Source: Blautia sp. (GTDB lineage: Bacteria; Bacillota; Clostridia; Lachnospirales; Lachnospiraceae). From it: a DNA stretch of 55,212 bases. Positions 33,926 to 42,515 of the stretch are shown here, in pieces. A program made the position numbers and the translations under genes. The number at the start of each line of letters is the position of its first letter. Position 1 is the stretch's first letter. The DNA is taken from NCBI GenBank assembly GCA_022769545.1, contig JALEJS010000039.1:1-55212 (forward strand), read 5' to 3'. Under the pieces are notes generated by a model, which did no database searches, was not told the DNA's origin, and saw nothing but the letters and a program-made list of their open reading frames with translations.

Positions 33926-34657
33926 ATGGCTCGGGAAAATGCGATTGATGTGGAAAATCTCCACATTCGGTATAAATGTCTGAAATCATTTTCAATTAAA
34001 AGAAGTCTGCTGCATCTGAAAAAAACAAATGTGGAGGTTTTCGAGGCTGTCCGCGGAATCAGCTTTTCGGTCCCGAAGGGAGAAATTCTGGGAATCGTCG
34101 GAAAGAACGGAAGCGGAAAATCCACCACGCTCAGAGCAATTGCCGGTATTTTTTCTCCGGACGAAGGCAGGATCGATCTTCACGGGAACAGTATTTCTCT
34201 TCTGTCCATTGGTGTCGGATTCCAGAAAAATCTTTCCGGTCGGGAAAATATTTATCTGTCCGGTTTGCTTCTGGGATTTTCAGAGGACTATATCAACGAA
34301 AAGATCGATGAGATCATTGATTTTGCGGGGCTTGGCAAATTCATCGATATGCCGGTGAAAACTTATTCCAGCGGTATGTATTCCAAACTTGCTTTTTCCA
34401 TCACAGCGATTCTGGAAGCGGATATCATCCTGATTGATGAAGTCCTCAGTGTGGGAGATGCCAAGTTTAAAAAGAAAAGCTACAATAAAATGAAACAGCT
34501 TATTTCCAACAATGACCGGACGGTTGTGATTGTTTCCCATAATAATCAGACGATCAAGGAACTCTGCAACAGGGTTCTCTGGCTGCATGACGGCGAGATC
34601 CGCATGGAGGGAGATCCGGATGAGGTACTTGCTGCGTATGAGGAATTTATGAGCTGA
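33926..34657 (+). CDS. ABC-2 polysaccharide export ATPase (TagH/Wzt-like)
   Basis: 243 residues. Walker A GKNGSGKST, a short signature region KTYSSGMYSKLAFS in place of the classic LSGGQ, and Walker B DIILIDEVLSVGD. That signature (YSSGM) is typical of TagH, Wzt and related polysaccharide exporters. The C-terminal carbohydrate-binding extension of Wzt is absent. It begins one base after the permease stop. Probably drives export of the surface glycan made by the downstream transferases. Confidence 0.93.
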   Translation: MARENAIDVENLHIRYKCLKSFSIKRSLLHLKKTNVEVFEAVRGISFSVPKGEILGIVGKNGSGKSTTLRAIAGIFSPDEGRIDLHGNSISLLSIGVGFQKNLSGRENIYLSGLLLGFSEDYINEKIDEIIDFAGLGKFIDMPVKTYSSGMYSKLAFSITAILEADIILIDEVLSVGDAKFKKKSYNKMKQLISNNDRTVVIVSHNNQTIKELCNRVLWLHDGEIRMEGDPDEVLAAYEEFMS

Positions 34658-34732
34658 TTCGGAAAAGAGAAATCATGGCGGGCTGTCCTTCTTTCGGGGG
34701 ACAGTTCTGTTGTATCAGATGAGAGGGATATT

Positions 34733-36169
34733 GTGAGTAAGCGGGAAGATTATAAACGATTGATAGTTTTTTGCCTTGCCAGCATCATCATACTGGCACA
34801 GGCGGCAGCCTTTGCATACGTCTGGTATGATTATTACCGCGGGCTGATCTTTGAACCCTTCTGGAGAAAAGGAAACTGGGTGCTGATTGCGATTTATGCC
34901 CTGATTGATGTGATGTTTGCAAAGCTGTATGGCGGCCTCCGGGTGGGATATCTGAAAAAAATTGATATTTTTTATTCGCTGACACTTGCGACAATCTGTA
35001 CCAATATTGTGACTTATCTGCAGATCACGCTGATTAACCGCTGGTTTCTTCCGGTTGCACCGATGCTGGAAATGACCGGAGTGCAGATCATCATGGCTCT
35101 TCTCTGGATCTGGGGTTCCCAGTACATTTATGCAAAAATATACGGAGCCCGGAAGCTCCTGGTTATTTACGGGGAAAAGAACCCGGGGGATCTGATTCAG
35201 AAAATGAAAACCCGCAGAGACAAATATGAGATATGCGGGACGGTTCATGTTGACAGAGGAGAAGAAGAAATTCACCGTATGATGGAAGAATATGAGGGCG
35301 TGATCATCTGGGATCTGCCTTCCGAAACACGGAACCGGTATCTGAAATTCTGCTTTGCCAATTCCATCCGCTGCTATGTCAGCCCGAAAATTTCGGATAT
35401 TATTCTGGCCGGCAGTGACCGGATCCATCTGTTTGACACGCCGCTGCTTCTTTCCAGAAATCATGGTCTGTCTGTAGAACAGCGTGCCATGAAGCGTCTG
35501 CTGGACATTCTTGTATCCGGAATCGGAATTATTATTGCGTCACCGCTGATGCTGCTTATTGCAGTTTTGGTAAAGGCATACGATGGCGGACCGGTGTTTT
35601 ACCGGCAGAACCGCCTGACAACCGACGGAAGGGAATTTCGGATCTGCAAGTTCCGCAGCATGTGTGTGGATTCGGAAAAGAACGGTGCGCGTCTGGCATC
35701 CAAGCATGATTCCAGGATCACGCCGGTGGGAATGGTACTGCGAAATCTGCATCTGGATGAGCTTCCGCAGCTGTTCAATGTTTTTGCGGGAGATATGTCC
35801 CTGGTCGGACCTAGGCCGGAGCGAAGCGAGATCATGCGTGAATATGAAAAGGAACTGCCGGAATTTTTCTATCGCCTGAAGGTGAAGGCAGGACTTACGG
35901 GATATGCCCAGGTATATGGAAAGTATAACACGACACCCTATGATAAACTGAAGCTGGATCTGTATTATATCGAGAATTATTCTTTCCTGCTGGATCTGAA
36001 ACTGCTTTTTATGACGGTAAAGATCTTTTTCCAGAAAGAGGTGTCCGAAGGCGTGGAGGATACGCAGATGAACGCGCTGAAATCGTCAGACACGGTATCG
36101 GGACTGCAGGAAGAGGAAGACGGTTCGGAACTGGCGGAGGATGTGAGCAAAGTAGAGGAAGAAGAATGA
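34733..36169 (+). CDS. Polyprenyl-phosphate sugar phosphotransferase
   Basis: 478 residues. N-terminal half has about four membrane helices and a nucleotide-binding-like cytosolic domain; the C-terminal half is a bacterial sugar transferase domain with a fifth helix (LLDILVSGIGIIIASPLMLLIAVLV), YDGGPVFYRQNRLTTDGREF, CKFRSM, and DELPQLFNVFAGDMSLVGPRPER. It transfers a sugar 1-phosphate to undecaprenyl phosphate to start a surface polysaccharide repeat. The start is GTG 34733 with GAGAGGG upstream. The C-terminus has an acidic tail. It overlaps the GT2 gene by four bases. Confidence 0.92.
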   Translation: MSKREDYKRLIVFCLASIIILAQAAAFAYVWYDYYRGLIFEPFWRKGNWVLIAIYALIDVMFAKLYGGLRVGYLKKIDIFYSLTLATICTNIVTYLQITLINRWFLPVAPMLEMTGVQIIMALLWIWGSQYIYAKIYGARKLLVIYGEKNPGDLIQKMKTRRDKYEICGTVHVDRGEEEIHRMMEEYEGVIIWDLPSETRNRYLKFCFANSIRCYVSPKISDIILAGSDRIHLFDTPLLLSRNHGLSVEQRAMKRLLDILVSGIGIIIASPLMLLIAVLVKAYDGGPVFYRQNRLTTDGREFRICKFRSMCVDSEKNGARLASKHDSRITPVGMVLRNLHLDELPQLFNVFAGDMSLVGPRPERSEIMREYEKELPEFFYRLKVKAGLTGYAQVYGKYNTTPYDKLKLDLYYIENYSFLLDLKLLFMTVKIFFQKEVSEGVEDTQMNALKSSDTVSGLQEEEDGSELAEDVSKVEEEE

Positions 36170-36909
36170 ATCAGCCCATCGTTTCTGTGGTGATGCCAAC
36201 CTATAATGGAGGAAAATATATCGGGCGGGCAGTGGAATCGGTGTTTGCGCAGGAAGTCCCGCTGGAACTGTTTGTCGTGGAGGATGGTTCCACGGATAAC
36301 ACGGAGGAGGTTCTGCAGCCTTATCTGAAAAATGCCGGTTTTCATTATCTGAAAAATGAAAAGAATCTGGGCGTGGCCGGATCCAGGAACCGGGGGATCC
36401 GGGCAGCATCGGGAAAATATATTGCATTTCTGGATTCGGATGACTGGTGGGAAAGTGGAAAGCTGCAAAAGCAGCTGGAGATCATGGAACGGACCGGCTG
36501 TGTGTTGTGTTCCACCGGTCGTGATCTGATGAATCCGGATGGAAGCCCGACAGGAAAATATATTCCGGTGAAGGAGCAGATTTCTTACCGGGACCTGCTG
36601 AAGCATAACAGCATCAATTGTTCGTCTGTGCTGGTGCGGCGGGATGCCATGCTGGAATTTCCCATGGAGCATGATGACAGCCATGAGGACTATCTTTCCT
36701 GGCTGAAGATTCTCAGAAAATACGGGAATGCAGCGGGGATCAATGAACCGTGTCTGAAATACCGGCTCAGTGAGGGTGGAAAATCCAGAAACAAATGGAA
36801 GTCAGCCAGAATGACGTATCAGGTGTACCGGTATATGGGCTTTGGAACGATGAAAAGTATGGTTTTATTTGTCTCTTATGCACTGCACGGGGTATGGAAA
36901 TACCTCTGA
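36166..36909 (+). CDS. Glycosyltransferase family 2
   Basis: 247 residues. SVVMPTYNGGKYIGRAVESVFAQ opens a GT-A fold; EDGSTDNT and FLDSDDWW (the DXD-type motif near residue 90) bind the nucleotide sugar. No membrane helix is obvious except a short C-terminal stretch, so it probably acts at the inner face of the membrane on the lipid-linked sugar. ATG overlaps the preceding transferase. It ends the cluster just before the ribosomal block. Confidence 0.92.
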   Translation: MNQPIVSVVMPTYNGGKYIGRAVESVFAQEVPLELFVVEDGSTDNTEEVLQPYLKNAGFHYLKNEKNLGVAGSRNRGIRAASGKYIAFLDSDDWWESGKLQKQLEIMERTGCVLCSTGRDLMNPDGSPTGKYIPVKEQISYRDLLKHNSINCSSVLVRRDAMLEFPMEHDDSHEDYLSWLKILRKYGNAAGINEPCLKYRLSEGGKSRNKWKSARMTYQVYRYMGFGTMKSMVLFVSYALHGVWKYL

Positions 36910-36957
36910 CAGAGTGGGAAAAGAGTGGAAAAAACCTGGGTTTTTACAGGAAAAGAC

Positions 36958-36987
36958 TTGACGAAGGTGTCTGCTTTATGCTAAAAT
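36958..36987 (+). promoter_or_regulatory. Promoter of the rpmG-secE-nusG-rplK-rplA operon
   Basis: TTGACG (36958-36963), 18-base spacer, TAAAAT (36982-36987). It leaves a leader of about 140 bases before rpmG in which no known element was recognised; a short T8 run lies at 37013-37020. Confidence 0.6.
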
Positions 36988-37132
36988 TGACAGGCGACAT
37001 GGAAGTTAGGTCTTTTTTTTATGCCCGAAATCATGACGGATACATGATTTTGCACAGCTGTGAGAAGGTCGATCAGCTGCGAAGCATCATGGAAAAAGGA
37101 CCGTGCAAATGAAAACACTGGAGGTGGAAGTT

Positions 37133-37282
37133 GTGCGCGTTAAAATTACATTAGCATGTACGGAGTGCAAGCAGCGTAACTACAATATGACAAAGGAAAA
37201 GAAAAACCATCCGGAAAGAATGGAAACCAAAAAATATTGTAAGTTCTGCCAGCGACACACTATGCACAAGGAAACAAAGTAA
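37133..37282 (+). CDS. rpmG: 50S ribosomal protein L33
   Basis: 49 residues, the usual size. [15 protein letters not shown] and [16 protein letters not shown] carry the two zinc-binding Cys pairs (the C+ form). Starts at GTG 37133 with GGAGG eight bases upstream; an in-frame ATG at 37109 would add eight residues not typical of L33. Confidence 0.95.
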   Translation: MRVKITLACTECKQRNYNMTKEKKNHPERMETKKYCKFCQRHTMHKETK

Positions 37283-37305
37283 TCACAAGATTGTGAGGTT
37301 ATGCT

Positions 37306-37515
37306 ATGCAAGAAAACGGAAAGTCTGCTGGTAAAAGCCAGAAGAAAAGTTGGTTTCAGGGACTTCAAGCAGAATTCAGAAAGATTGTCTGGACAGACCG
37401 GGATACACTGATCAAGCAGACGATCGTAGTGTTGGTTATCACAATCATCCTTTGCGCGATTATCAGCGTTATGGATGCGGCAATTCTGGAAGGAATTAAT
37501 TTCTTATTGAAATAA
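37306..37515 (+). CDS. secE: Preprotein translocase subunit SecE
   Basis: 69 residues with a charged N-terminus (WFQGLQAEFRKIVWTDRDTL, the conserved cytosolic amphipathic helix) and one C-terminal membrane helix. Part of the SecYEG channel. The standard rpmG-secE-nusG order supports the call. Spacing to nusG is 15 bases. Confidence 0.95.
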   Translation: MQENGKSAGKSQKKSWFQGLQAEFRKIVWTDRDTLIKQTIVVLVITIILCAIISVMDAAILEGINFLLK

Positions 37516-37530
37516 GGAAAAGGTGATTGT

Positions 37531-38046
37531 ATGTCAGAAGCAAGATGGTACGTTGTTCACACCTATTCAGGCTATGAGAACAAGGTAAAAGCCAACATTG
37601 AAAAGACAATCGAAAACAGACACCTGGAGGATCAGATTCTGGAGGTTCGTGTTCCGCTGCAGGATGTGGTGGAGATGAAAAACGGAACCGCCAAGCAGGT
37701 TCAGAAGAAAATGTTTCCGGGATATGTGCTTCTTAACATGGTGATGAATGACGATACCTGGTATGTTGTCCGCAACACCAGAGGTGTGACAGGCTTTGTT
37801 GGCCCGGGATCCAAACCGGTTCCTCTGACAGACGAGGAGATGCTGCCGCTGGGTATTCAGAAAGAAGACATTCAGGTGGATTTCGAAGAGGGTGATACCG
37901 TTGTTGTGACCGGTGGAGCCTGGAAGGATACCACAGGTGTTGTTTCCGCCATTAATACACAGAAGCAGGTTGTGACGATCAATGTTGAACTGTTTGGCCG
38001 CGAGACACCGGTAGAGATCAGTTTCGCAGAAATCAAAAAGATGTAA
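37531..38046 (+). CDS. nusG: Transcription termination/antitermination factor NusG
   Basis: 171 residues. NGN domain begins ARWYVVHTYSGYENKVKANIEK and contains MFPGYVLLNM; the KOW domain is near the end (EEGDTVVVTGGAWKDTTGVV). Binds RNA polymerase and couples it to termination or translation. Preceded by AAGGAAAAGGTG. The L1 leader and rplK follow. Confidence 0.97.
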   Translation: MSEARWYVVHTYSGYENKVKANIEKTIENRHLEDQILEVRVPLQDVVEMKNGTAKQVQKKMFPGYVLLNMVMNDDTWYVVRNTRGVTGFVGPGSKPVPLTDEEMLPLGIQKEDIQVDFEEGDTVVVTGGAWKDTTGVVSAINTQKQVVTINVELFGRETPVEISFAEIKKM

Positions 38047-38086
38047 CAAATTCAGGCGCGTGTGCCTGAGCAAATGTATCATAATC

Positions 38087-38116
38087 GTGGGAGGGAAATA
38101 CCCCCGCCAATACCAC
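38087..38116 (+). promoter_or_regulatory. Ribosomal protein L1 leader element, copy 1 (before rplK)
   Basis: GTGGGAGGG, a CCCCCGCC segment and AATACCAC fold as GTGG/CCAC (38087-38090 with 38113-38116) enclosing a G/C stem. The sequence imitates the L1-binding site in 23S rRNA, the established autogenous control of rplK-rplA by L1. A TCAGGC/GCCTGA hairpin lies just upstream at 38052-38069. Confidence 0.75.
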
Positions 38117-38133
38117 ATAGGAGGTGCCCGAAA

Positions 38134-38559
38134 ATGGCAAAGAAAGTAACAGGATATATCAAATTACAGATTCCGGCTGGTAAAGCAACTCCAGCACCAC
38201 CTGTTGGTCCGGCTCTTGGACAGCATGGTGTAAACATTGTTCAGTTTACAAAAGAATTTAATGCAAGAACAGCAGACCAGGGCGATCTGATCATCCCGGT
38301 TGTAATCACTGTTTACGCAGACAGAAGTTTCAGCTTCATAACCAAGACACCGCCGGCTGCAGTTCTTCTGAAAAAAGCTGCAAACATCAAATCCGGTTCC
38401 GGTGTGCCGAACAAGACAAAGGTTGCAAAAGTCACAAAAGCTCAGATTCAGGAAATCGCAGAGCTGAAAATGAAAGACTTAAATGCAGCATCCCTTGAAG
38501 CAGCTATGAGCATGATCGCTGGTACTGCAAGAAGTATGGGAATCGAAGTAGTTGACTAA
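38134..38559 (+). CDS. rplK: 50S ribosomal protein L11
   Basis: 141 residues, the usual length. [33 protein letters not shown] is the canonical start of L11. ATG 38134 follows AGGAGG; an open frame extends to 38062 but crosses the L1 leader. Part of the GTPase centre. Confidence 0.98.
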   Translation: MAKKVTGYIKLQIPAGKATPAPPVGPALGQHGVNIVQFTKEFNARTADQGDLIIPVVITVYADRSFSFITKTPPAAVLLKKAANIKSGSGVPNKTKVAKVTKAQIQEIAELKMKDLNAASLEAAMSMIAGTARSMGIEVVD

Positions 38560-38572
38560 TAAGAAAAGATAA

Positions 38573-38600
38573 GTGGGAGGGCAATCCCCGCAAATACCAC
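38573..38600 (+). promoter_or_regulatory. Ribosomal protein L1 leader element, copy 2 (before rplA)
   Basis: GTGGGAGGGCAATCCCCGCAAATACCAC nearly repeats copy 1 (38087-38116) and ends against the AGGAGG site of rplA. Same GTGG/CCAC closure. Confidence 0.75.
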
Positions 38601-38614
38601 AGGAGGTTATAGAA

Positions 38615-39307
38615 ATGAAACGAGGAAAGAAATACGTTGAAGCTGCTAAGGCAGTTGATCGTGCAACATTATATGATAAAGAAGAAGCTATCAGCCTTGT
38701 GAAAAAAACTGCTGTAGCAAAATTTGATGAGACCATCGAAGCTCATATCCGTACAGGCTGCGATGGACGTCATGCAGACCAGCAGGTTCGTGGCGCAGTT
38801 GTACTGCCGCACGGAACCGGTAAAAAAGTTCGTGTACTTGTATTTGCAAGAGATGCAAAGGCTGCTGAAGCAGAAGCTGCAGGAGCAGATTACGTAGGAG
38901 CAGAAGAACTGCTTCCGAAGATCCAGAACGAAGGATGGCTTGATTTCGATGTAGTAGTAGCTACACCGGATATGATGGGCGTTGTAGGTCGTCTGGGTCG
39001 TGTACTTGGACCGAAAGGCCTGATGCCAAACCCGAAGGCTGGTACTGTTACCATGGATGTTACAAAAGCGATCAACGATATCAAAGCAGGTAAAGTGGAA
39101 TACCGTCTCGATAAAACCAACATCATCCATGTTCCGATCGGTAAAGCTTCCTTTACTGAGGAACAGTTAAGCGACAACTTCCAGGCGCTGATCGATGCTA
39201 TCATCAAGGCTAGACCGAGTGCACTGAAGGGTCAGTATTTGAGAAGCGTAACCATCGCTCCGACAATGGGACCTGGCGTGAAACTCAACCCGATGAAATT
39301 AGCATAA
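38615..39307 (+). CDS. rplA: 50S ribosomal protein L1
   Basis: 230 residues. [60 protein letters not shown] are canonical L1. ATG 38615 with AGGAGG upstream. The operon terminates right after it; rplJ and rplL are not adjacent. Confidence 0.98.
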   Translation: MKRGKKYVEAAKAVDRATLYDKEEAISLVKKTAVAKFDETIEAHIRTGCDGRHADQQVRGAVVLPHGTGKKVRVLVFARDAKAAEAEAAGADYVGAEELLPKIQNEGWLDFDVVVATPDMMGVVGRLGRVLGPKGLMPNPKAGTVTMDVTKAINDIKAGKVEYRLDKTNIIHVPIGKASFTEEQLSDNFQALIDAIIKARPSALKGQYLRSVTIAPTMGPGVKLNPMKLA

Positions 39308-39317
39308 TAGATGAAAT

Positions 39318-39349
39318 AAAAAAGGGCTGTCATGTGACAGCTCTTTTTT
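39318..39349. terminator. Bidirectional terminator between rplA and glf
   Basis: AGGGCTGTCA (39323-39332) pairs with TGACAGCTCT (39335-39344), A run to the left and T run to the right. It serves both convergent genes. Confidence 0.92.
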
Positions 39350-39400
39350 GTGTCTGCTTTTTTCTGTTACAGGAAAGCCGCCGCAGGCGGAGAATACCGG

Positions 39401-40504
39401 CTATCGGCCGAATTCCCCTGCGGCAGTTTCCAGAGCGGATGCGATTACCTTATCCATATCATAATACTTATAATGGCCAAGGCGTCCGCCGAAAATGACA
39501 TGTTCCTCTCTGTCCGCCAGTTCTTTGTATTTTGCGTAAAGAGCAGTGTTCCGCTCGTCGTTGATGGGATAATATGGCTCGATGCCAGGCTTCCATTCGG
39601 AAGAATATTCCCGGGAAATCACGGTTTTTTCCTGTGTGCCGAATTCAAAGTGCTTATGTTCAATGATTCGGGTATAGGGAACTTCGGCATCTGTGTAATT
39701 CACAACAGCATTTCCCTGATAGTTTTCACAGTCCAGAATTTCGGTTTCGAATCGTACGGTACGGTATTCCAGGTGACCGAGACAGAAATCGAAATATTCG
39801 TCGATCATGCCGGTGTAGACCACCCTCTGCGCGATGTCCGGATTTTCCCGAATAAAAGAAAAATAGTCCGTATTCAGAAGAACCTCGGCCCCTTCCAGCA
39901 TTTTTTCGATGATGGGGGTGTATCCGCCGATGGGAATTCCCTGGAAGCGGTCATTGAAATAGTTGTTGTCATAGGTGAAACGTAAGGGGAGGCGCTTGAT
40001 GATAAAGGAAGGAAGCTCGGTACATTTCCGGCCCCACTGTTTCTGGGTGTAACCTTTGATCAGTTTTTCGTATACGTCACGTCCAACCAGAGAGAGCGCC
40101 TGCTCTTCCAGGTTTTTCGGCTCGCGGATGTTTTCCTTTTCGATCTGCCTGCGGATGATTTCCTGTGCATCCTGCGGCGTACGGATATTCCACATTTTGC
40201 TGAAGGTATTCATGTTAAAGGGAAGGTTGTACAGTTCATCCTTATATACCGCGATCGGGGAATTGATGTACTGATTGAATTCTGCAAACTGATTGACGTA
40301 ATCCCAGATTTGCCGGTTGCTGGTGTGGAAAATATGTGCTCCATATTTATGAACATGAATTCCCTCTACCATTTCGCTGTAAATATTTCCGCCGATGTGA
40401 TCGCGTTTGTCGATGACCAGACATTTTTTGCCTGCTTTTTTTGCTTCATATGCAAAAACGGCGCCGAACAGACCGCTTCCGACGATCAGATAGTCATATT
40501 TCAT
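39401..40504 (-). CDS. glf: UDP-galactopyranose mutase
   Basis: 367 residues from the start at 40504 (GGAGA nine bases upstream). The FAD-binding opening is YLIVGSGLFGAVFAYEAKKAGK; VHKYGAHIFHTSN and GGRLGHYKYYDMDKVI are diagnostic for Glf. It converts UDP-galactopyranose to UDP-galactofuranose, a precursor of surface glycans, which fits the neighbouring polysaccharide genes. It is on the opposite strand from both flanking blocks. Confidence 0.96.
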   Translation of the reverse strand: MKYDYLIVGSGLFGAVFAYEAKKAGKKCLVIDKRDHIGGNIYSEMVEGIHVHKYGAHIFHTSNRQIWDYVNQFAEFNQYINSPIAVYKDELYNLPFNMNTFSKMWNIRTPQDAQEIIRRQIEKENIREPKNLEEQALSLVGRDVYEKLIKGYTQKQWGRKCTELPSFIIKRLPLRFTYDNNYFNDRFQGIPIGGYTPIIEKMLEGAEVLLNTDYFSFIRENPDIAQRVVYTGMIDEYFDFCLGHLEYRTVRFETEILDCENYQGNAVVNYTDAEVPYTRIIEHKHFEFGTQEKTVISREYSSEWKPGIEPYYPINDERNTALYAKYKELADREEHVIFGGRLGHYKYYDMDKVIASALETAAGEFGR

Positions 40505-40622
40505 AAAAGACAGTCTCCTTTTGCTTATTTGTGCTTCCATTGTATCATGGCTTTGGCATTTTTGCCAGAATGAAACGGATTTGCCAGCATTTCACCGGGT
40601 TTTCAAGCTTGACAGACAGTGT

Positions 40623-40628
40623 TATAAT
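40623..40628 (+). promoter_or_regulatory. Possible -10 for the D,D-carboxypeptidase gene
   Basis: TATAAT at 40623-40628. A TTGACA at 40609-40614 is too close to be its -35; TTTCAA at 40601-40606 gives a 16-base spacer. Confidence 0.4.
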
Positions 40629-40689
40629 AAATAAATCCGTGTGCACCATAATGCGGTGCGGCGCGGTTTACAAAAAAGGAGGCAAACCG

Positions 40690-41658
40690 GTGGCACGAAA
40701 AACGGGATCCCGCAGAACGGCAAAAAGAAAAAAGAAAAATGCGGGGAAATGGTTTATCTGTATCTTTCTGGAGCTTGTGATCATTCTTACGCTGGTTGTC
40801 GTAATCGGCTGGGATTATGGTGTGGAAGCCTGGATGCAGGAGCTGAATGAACCCGCAGTGCGGGAACTGGACATTTCCGGAATCAACAGTCCCAATGCAA
40901 TTCTGATTCAGGCCAGGAGCGGTAAGGTTCTGGGAGAAATAAACGGGGAGGAGAGGATCTATCCGGCTTCTCTGACAAAGATGATGACGGCTGTTGTGGC
41001 GATTGAAAATCTGAAAGATCTGGAGACAGGGATCACGCTGAACCAGGAAATGTTTGCCGGACTGTATGAGCGGGATGCGACACAGGCAGGCTTTCAGCCG
41101 GGGGAAACGGTGCGGGCTATTGACCTGCTGTATGGAGTGATGCTGCCTTCCGGCGCGGAATGCTGTATTGCGCTTGCGGAATATATATCCGGGTCCGAGG
41201 CGGCGTTCGTGCAGCTGATGAATGAGAAGGCAAAGAAACTGAAAATGGATCAGACGCATTTCTGCGACAGCACAGGACTCCATGATCCGGAGCATTACAG
41301 CACAGTTCACGATATGGCCGTTTTGCTGAAGTACTGCCTGAAAAATGAAACCTTCCGGGAAATCATCGAAAGTTCCTGGCATTCTACGGGTGTTACCAAC
41401 ATTCATCCGGATGGAATCACCTATTACAGTACGATGTTTAAGAATCTGAGTGATTCCACGGTGACAGAAGGAAAGATTCTGGGTGGAAAGACCGGGTTCA
41501 CAGAAGATGCCGGCTACTGTCTGGCAAGCTTTGCCAGAGTGGGAAAAAGGGAGTATATTCTGGTGACTTCCGGGGCACCGGAAAGTCCTATGCACATACA
41601 GGATGCCGTAATGGTGTATAATCGACTGGGAGAGGCGCTGCAGAGGCTGAAAACGTAA
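40690..41658 (+). CDS. D-alanyl-D-alanine carboxypeptidase (DacF-like)
   Basis: 322 residues from GTG 40690, placed six bases after AAAGGAGG. A very basic N-terminus and a single membrane helix (about 21-42) anchor it with the enzyme outside. The penicillin-binding motifs are SLTK (S94, K97) and KTG in GGKTGFTEDAG; the middle SxN motif reads SGA (MLPSGAECCIALAEY), so the usual Asn is Ala. It trims the terminal D-Ala of peptidoglycan stem peptides. The usual C-terminal amphipathic anchor is absent and replaced by the N-terminal helix. Confidence 0.9.
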   Translation: MARKTGSRRTAKRKKKNAGKWFICIFLELVIILTLVVVIGWDYGVEAWMQELNEPAVRELDISGINSPNAILIQARSGKVLGEINGEERIYPASLTKMMTAVVAIENLKDLETGITLNQEMFAGLYERDATQAGFQPGETVRAIDLLYGVMLPSGAECCIALAEYISGSEAAFVQLMNEKAKKLKMDQTHFCDSTGLHDPEHYSTVHDMAVLLKYCLKNETFREIIESSWHSTGVTNIHPDGITYYSTMFKNLSDSTVTEGKILGGKTGFTEDAGYCLASFARVGKREYILVTSGAPESPMHIQDAVMVYNRLGEALQRLKT

Positions 41659-41660
41659 AC

Positions 41661-41690
41661 AAAGCTTTTCGGGAAAGCTTGCCTTTTATT
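41661..41690 (+). terminator. Weak terminator after the carboxypeptidase gene
   Basis: AAGCTTT and GAAAGCTT form a short stem with a tight loop, followed by GCCTTTTAT. Confidence 0.5.
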
Positions 41691-41743
41691 CAAATAACAT
41701 TTATACTTAGGCATAAGACGAAGATCGGAAAGGAAGTAAGTCA

Positions 41744-42457
41744 GTGGACGTATTATATATTATCATTCCGGCATACAATGAGGAGGCGAATATCCGTCAG
41801 GTGATCCGGGACTGGTATCCGGTAGTGGAAAAATATCACGGAGACGGTAAGTCCCGGCTGGTCATTATCGATGACGGAAGCAAAGATCAGACGTATGCAA
41901 TTGCCAGAAAACAGATGAAGGAGATGCCGCTTCTGAAGGTGATCACGAAAAACAATTCCGGTCATGGAGCGACGGTTCTTTATGGGTATCAATATGCGCT
42001 GAAAAAAAATGCGGATTATATTTTTCAGACGGATTCAGACGGACAGACTCTTCCGGAGGAATTTGCTGCGTTCTGGGAGCAGCGGACAGATTACGATATG
42101 GTAATCGGTCATCGCAGCCACAGGCAGGATGGAGGATCCAGAGTTTTTGTTACGAAAACGCTGAAACTGGTGATCCGGCTGTGCTTTGGTGTGACGGTGA
42201 CAGATGCCAATACGCCGTTCCGACTGATGCGCGCAGAGACGCTTCGGCAGTATATCGGGCTGATTCCGGACGGATACAATTTGTCTAATGTAATTCTATC
42301 GGTAATCTATGCAAAGAAAAAACTTCGTGTAAAATATATTCCCATTACCTTCCGGCCGCGGCAGGGCGGCGTGAATTCCATCAATATGAAGCGGATCTGG
42401 AAGATCGGCAGAAATGCGCTGAGGGATTTTCGCGTGATCAACAAAAGCCTGAAATGA
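41744..42457 (+). CDS. Glycosyltransferase family 2 (dolichol-phosphate-mannose-synthase-like)
   Basis: 237 residues. IIIPAYNEEANIRQVI, IIDDGSKDQT and QTDSDGQTLPEE are GT2 motifs with the DSD metal site; NSGHGATVLYGYQYAL is typical of the DPMS-like branch, which loads sugars onto polyprenyl phosphate. No membrane helices. GTG start with AAAGGAAG upstream. First gene of the 41744-50214 cluster, all on the plus strand. Confidence 0.9.
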   Translation: MDVLYIIIPAYNEEANIRQVIRDWYPVVEKYHGDGKSRLVIIDDGSKDQTYAIARKQMKEMPLLKVITKNNSGHGATVLYGYQYALKKNADYIFQTDSDGQTLPEEFAAFWEQRTDYDMVIGHRSHRQDGGSRVFVTKTLKLVIRLCFGVTVTDANTPFRLMRAETLRQYIGLIPDGYNLSNVILSVIYAKKKLRVKYIPITFRPRQGGVNSINMKRIWKIGRNALRDFRVINKSLK

Positions 42458-42515
42458 GTGACCGGGACAAAATAAAAATGATACAAATAATGATGAATAC
42501 AGAGGAGCGAACAAA

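Noticed and set aside
36795..37112. A 105-codon plus-strand frame between the GT2 gene and rpmG
   Set aside because: Its start is inside the GT2 gene and it overlaps the promoter at 36958-36987; no ribosome site or family. A shorter start at 37002 is no better supported.
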